Origin: Paraburkholderia sp. Ac-20340
GTDB lineage: Bacteria; Pseudomonadota; Gammaproteobacteria; Burkholderiales; Burkholderiaceae
DNA length: 64,000 nucleotides
Assembly (NCBI RefSeq): GCF_017104965.1
Contig: NZ_JAAGPR010000008.1
Coordinates: 1-64,000 of the forward strand
Reading direction: 5' to 3'
In this document: piece after piece, positions 63,125-64,000 of the stretch
How positions within the stretch are numbered: position 1 is the stretch's first letter
How the letters are laid out: each line of letters begins with the position of its first letter
Notes under the pieces: model-generated
The model's input: the letters and a program-made list of their open reading frames with translations, nothing else
What the model was told of the DNA's origin: nothing
Database searches by the model: none
Position numbers and translations under genes: made by a program

Positions 63125-63823
63125 GTGAGCGTATCGACCAAGTGGATCGACATTCCCGCCGGCAAGGACAGCTTCGGCGCCTATCTCGCCCTGCCCAAGG
63201 GCGGCAAGGGCCCCGGCATCGTCATCCTGCAGGAAATCTTCGGCGTGAACGGCCATATCCGCGACGTCGTCGAGCAGTACGCGCTGGACGGCTACGTGGC
63301 GATCGCGCCGGACATCTTCTGGCGCAGCGCGCCGCGCGTGGAGCTGGAATACACGGGCGCCGACCGTGACCGCGGCATCGAACTGATGAAGCAACTCGAT
63401 TTCGGCAACGTGGCTTCGGACATCGCCGCTACCGCCGACACGCTGCGCAAGCTGCCCGAGTGCACGGGCCGCGTCGCGGCTATCGGTTATTGCCTGGGCG
63501 GACGTCTCGCCTACATGGCGGCGGGCGCGGGCGCAGTCGACGTCGCGGTTTCGTACTACGGCGGCGGCATCCACACGCAACTCGATCTCGCCGACAAGAT
63601 CAAGCAGCCGATCCTGTTCCACTACGGCGAACTCGATCACGGCATTCCGCTCGACGCGGTCGGCCAGGTGAAGGAGCGTTTCGCAGGCCGCGACAACGCC
63701 GAAGTGCATATCTATCCGGGCGCCGATCACGGCTTCAACTGCTCGGTGCGCGCGTCGTACAACCAGAACGCGTCGGCGCTCGCGCACGGCCGCACGCTCG
63801 CGTTCCTCGCCGAGCATCTGTAA
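63125..63823 (+). CDS. Dienelactone hydrolase family protein
   Basis: 232 residues from a GTG at 63125 with AAGGAG 6 nt ahead. Alpha/beta hydrolase with VILQEIFGVNGHIRDV (about 35), the cysteine nucleophile in IGYCLGGRLAYM around 122, Asp in HYGELDHGIP around 170, and His in YPGADHGFNCS around 202. This is the Cys-Asp-His triad of dienelactone hydrolases, here of the broad carboxymethylenebutenolidase group. It hydrolyses dienelactone or related esters. No chlorocatechol operon is nearby, so the substrate is uncertain. Confidence 0.9.
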   Translation: MSVSTKWIDIPAGKDSFGAYLALPKGGKGPGIVILQEIFGVNGHIRDVVEQYALDGYVAIAPDIFWRSAPRVELEYTGADRDRGIELMKQLDFGNVASDIAATADTLRKLPECTGRVAAIGYCLGGRLAYMAAGAGAVDVAVSYYGGGIHTQLDLADKIKQPILFHYGELDHGIPLDAVGQVKERFAGRDNAEVHIYPGADHGFNCSVRASYNQNASALAHGRTLAFLAEHL

Positions 63824-63911
63824 GTCGCTCGATGTGCGCGACTCACACGAGAACATCGCGAAAACATCGCGAAAACAACGCGTGACCGGGTTGTGACAAG
63901 CACGGACATCT

Positions 63912-63957
63912 AAAAAACGGCCATTGCGGCAGAATCGCTGCAATGGCCGTTTTATTT
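63912..63957. terminator. Bidirectional terminator after the dienelactone hydrolase gene
   Basis: AAAACGGCCATTG (63914-63926) pairs with CAATGGCCGTTTT (63941-63953), with further inner pairing; U-tracts on both strands. Confidence 0.88.
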
Positions 63958-64000
63958 TGTCCGCTGAAACAAGCTCAACTGCGTCGCAAGCTGCTTCCCG
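63952..64000 (-). CDS. C-terminal end of a gene entering from the right
   Basis: On the minus strand one frame is open from the window edge and reads GKQLATQLSLFQRTK then TAA at 63954-63952, inside the terminator. Composition is protein-like and the terminator placement suits a gene end. With 15 residues visible, no family can be assigned. Confidence 0.4.
   Translation of the reverse strand, partial: GKQLATQLSLFQRTK

Overview
The window is a dense, GC-rich (about 65-68% by eye) bacterial chromosome segment. It points to a betaproteobacterium of the Burkholderiaceae, most likely Burkholderia, Paraburkholderia or Caballeronia. The evidence is two Burkholderia-type trimeric porins, a KirBac1.1-like potassium channel, a small H-NS protein ending in the YRDP/TWSGRGKPPRWI signature, a DUF4148 secreted protein, a single-chain indolepyruvate ferredoxin oxidoreductase, and a DUF3141 gene coupled to pta-ackA. 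Housekeeping genes (rsmI, yraN, a diaA/gmhA-like SIS gene, rlpA, a tRNA-Ala) make this core chromosome. I see no prophage, insertion sequence or CRISPR array.

Layout. 1-5.6 kb: a left-truncated DUF3141 alpha/beta hydrolase (PHA-synthase-like) divergent from pta-ackA. 5.6-10.5 kb: an RBBP9-type hydrolase, a ghrA-like 2-hydroxyacid dehydrogenase, and a tightly coupled run of HMG-CoA lyase, YbaK, DUF1289, MaoC and metallo-beta-lactamase genes. 10.5-18.1 kb: DUF445 membrane protein, EamA exporter with divergent Lrp regulator, a fluoroacetate-dehalogenase-like hydrolase, nitronate monooxygenase, LysR regulator, porin. 18.1-25.1 kb: a Gly/His-rich secreted protein, an 11-bp tandem repeat, a bile-acid:sodium symporter family transporter, a lower-GC Xre-ImmA/PIN module, an EAL-CBS-GGDEF protein and a 51-residue DUF3309 membrane peptide. 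25.1-28.7 kb: LacI regulator, mannose-isomerase-like AGE enzyme and PfkB sugar kinase, consistent with mannose to fructose to fructose-6-phosphate.

28.7-40.5 kb: two small unknown proteins, KirBac channel, the 1211-residue indolepyruvate oxidoreductase, an EAL protein, a CPA1 Na+/H+ antiporter, a uracil/xanthine permease, an orphan terminator that may end a small RNA, and DUF2239 under paired TTACCCGGGTAA-type palindromes. 40.6-44.3 kb: a Cache-GGDEF cyclase followed by a bufferin-type RiPP operon (DUF2282 precursor with four cysteines, DUF692/MNIO enzyme, DUF2063 partner). 44.6-50.4 kb: DUF4148 protein, an 8-TM protein, a second porin, a small unknown, SRPBCC protein, tRNA-Ala(CGC), cytochrome c, BON lipoprotein and SIS isomerase. 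50.5-64 kb: yraN, rsmI, rlpA, MBL hydrolase, DEDDh exonuclease, Lrp regulator, CDF transporter, H-NS, HugZ-like protein, MFS transporter, a LivK-type binding protein, a second nitronate monooxygenase, dienelactone hydrolase, and the last codons of a gene entering from the right.

The most noteworthy systems are the compact bufferin-like copper-peptide operon (42443-44343), the Xre-ImmA/PIN toxin-antitoxin-like module with an A+T-rich palindromic operator (21036-22644), the doubled palindromic operator in front of DUF2239, and a family of three small proteins of shared layout. Functions are read from motifs and remembered family knowledge; no database search was possible.
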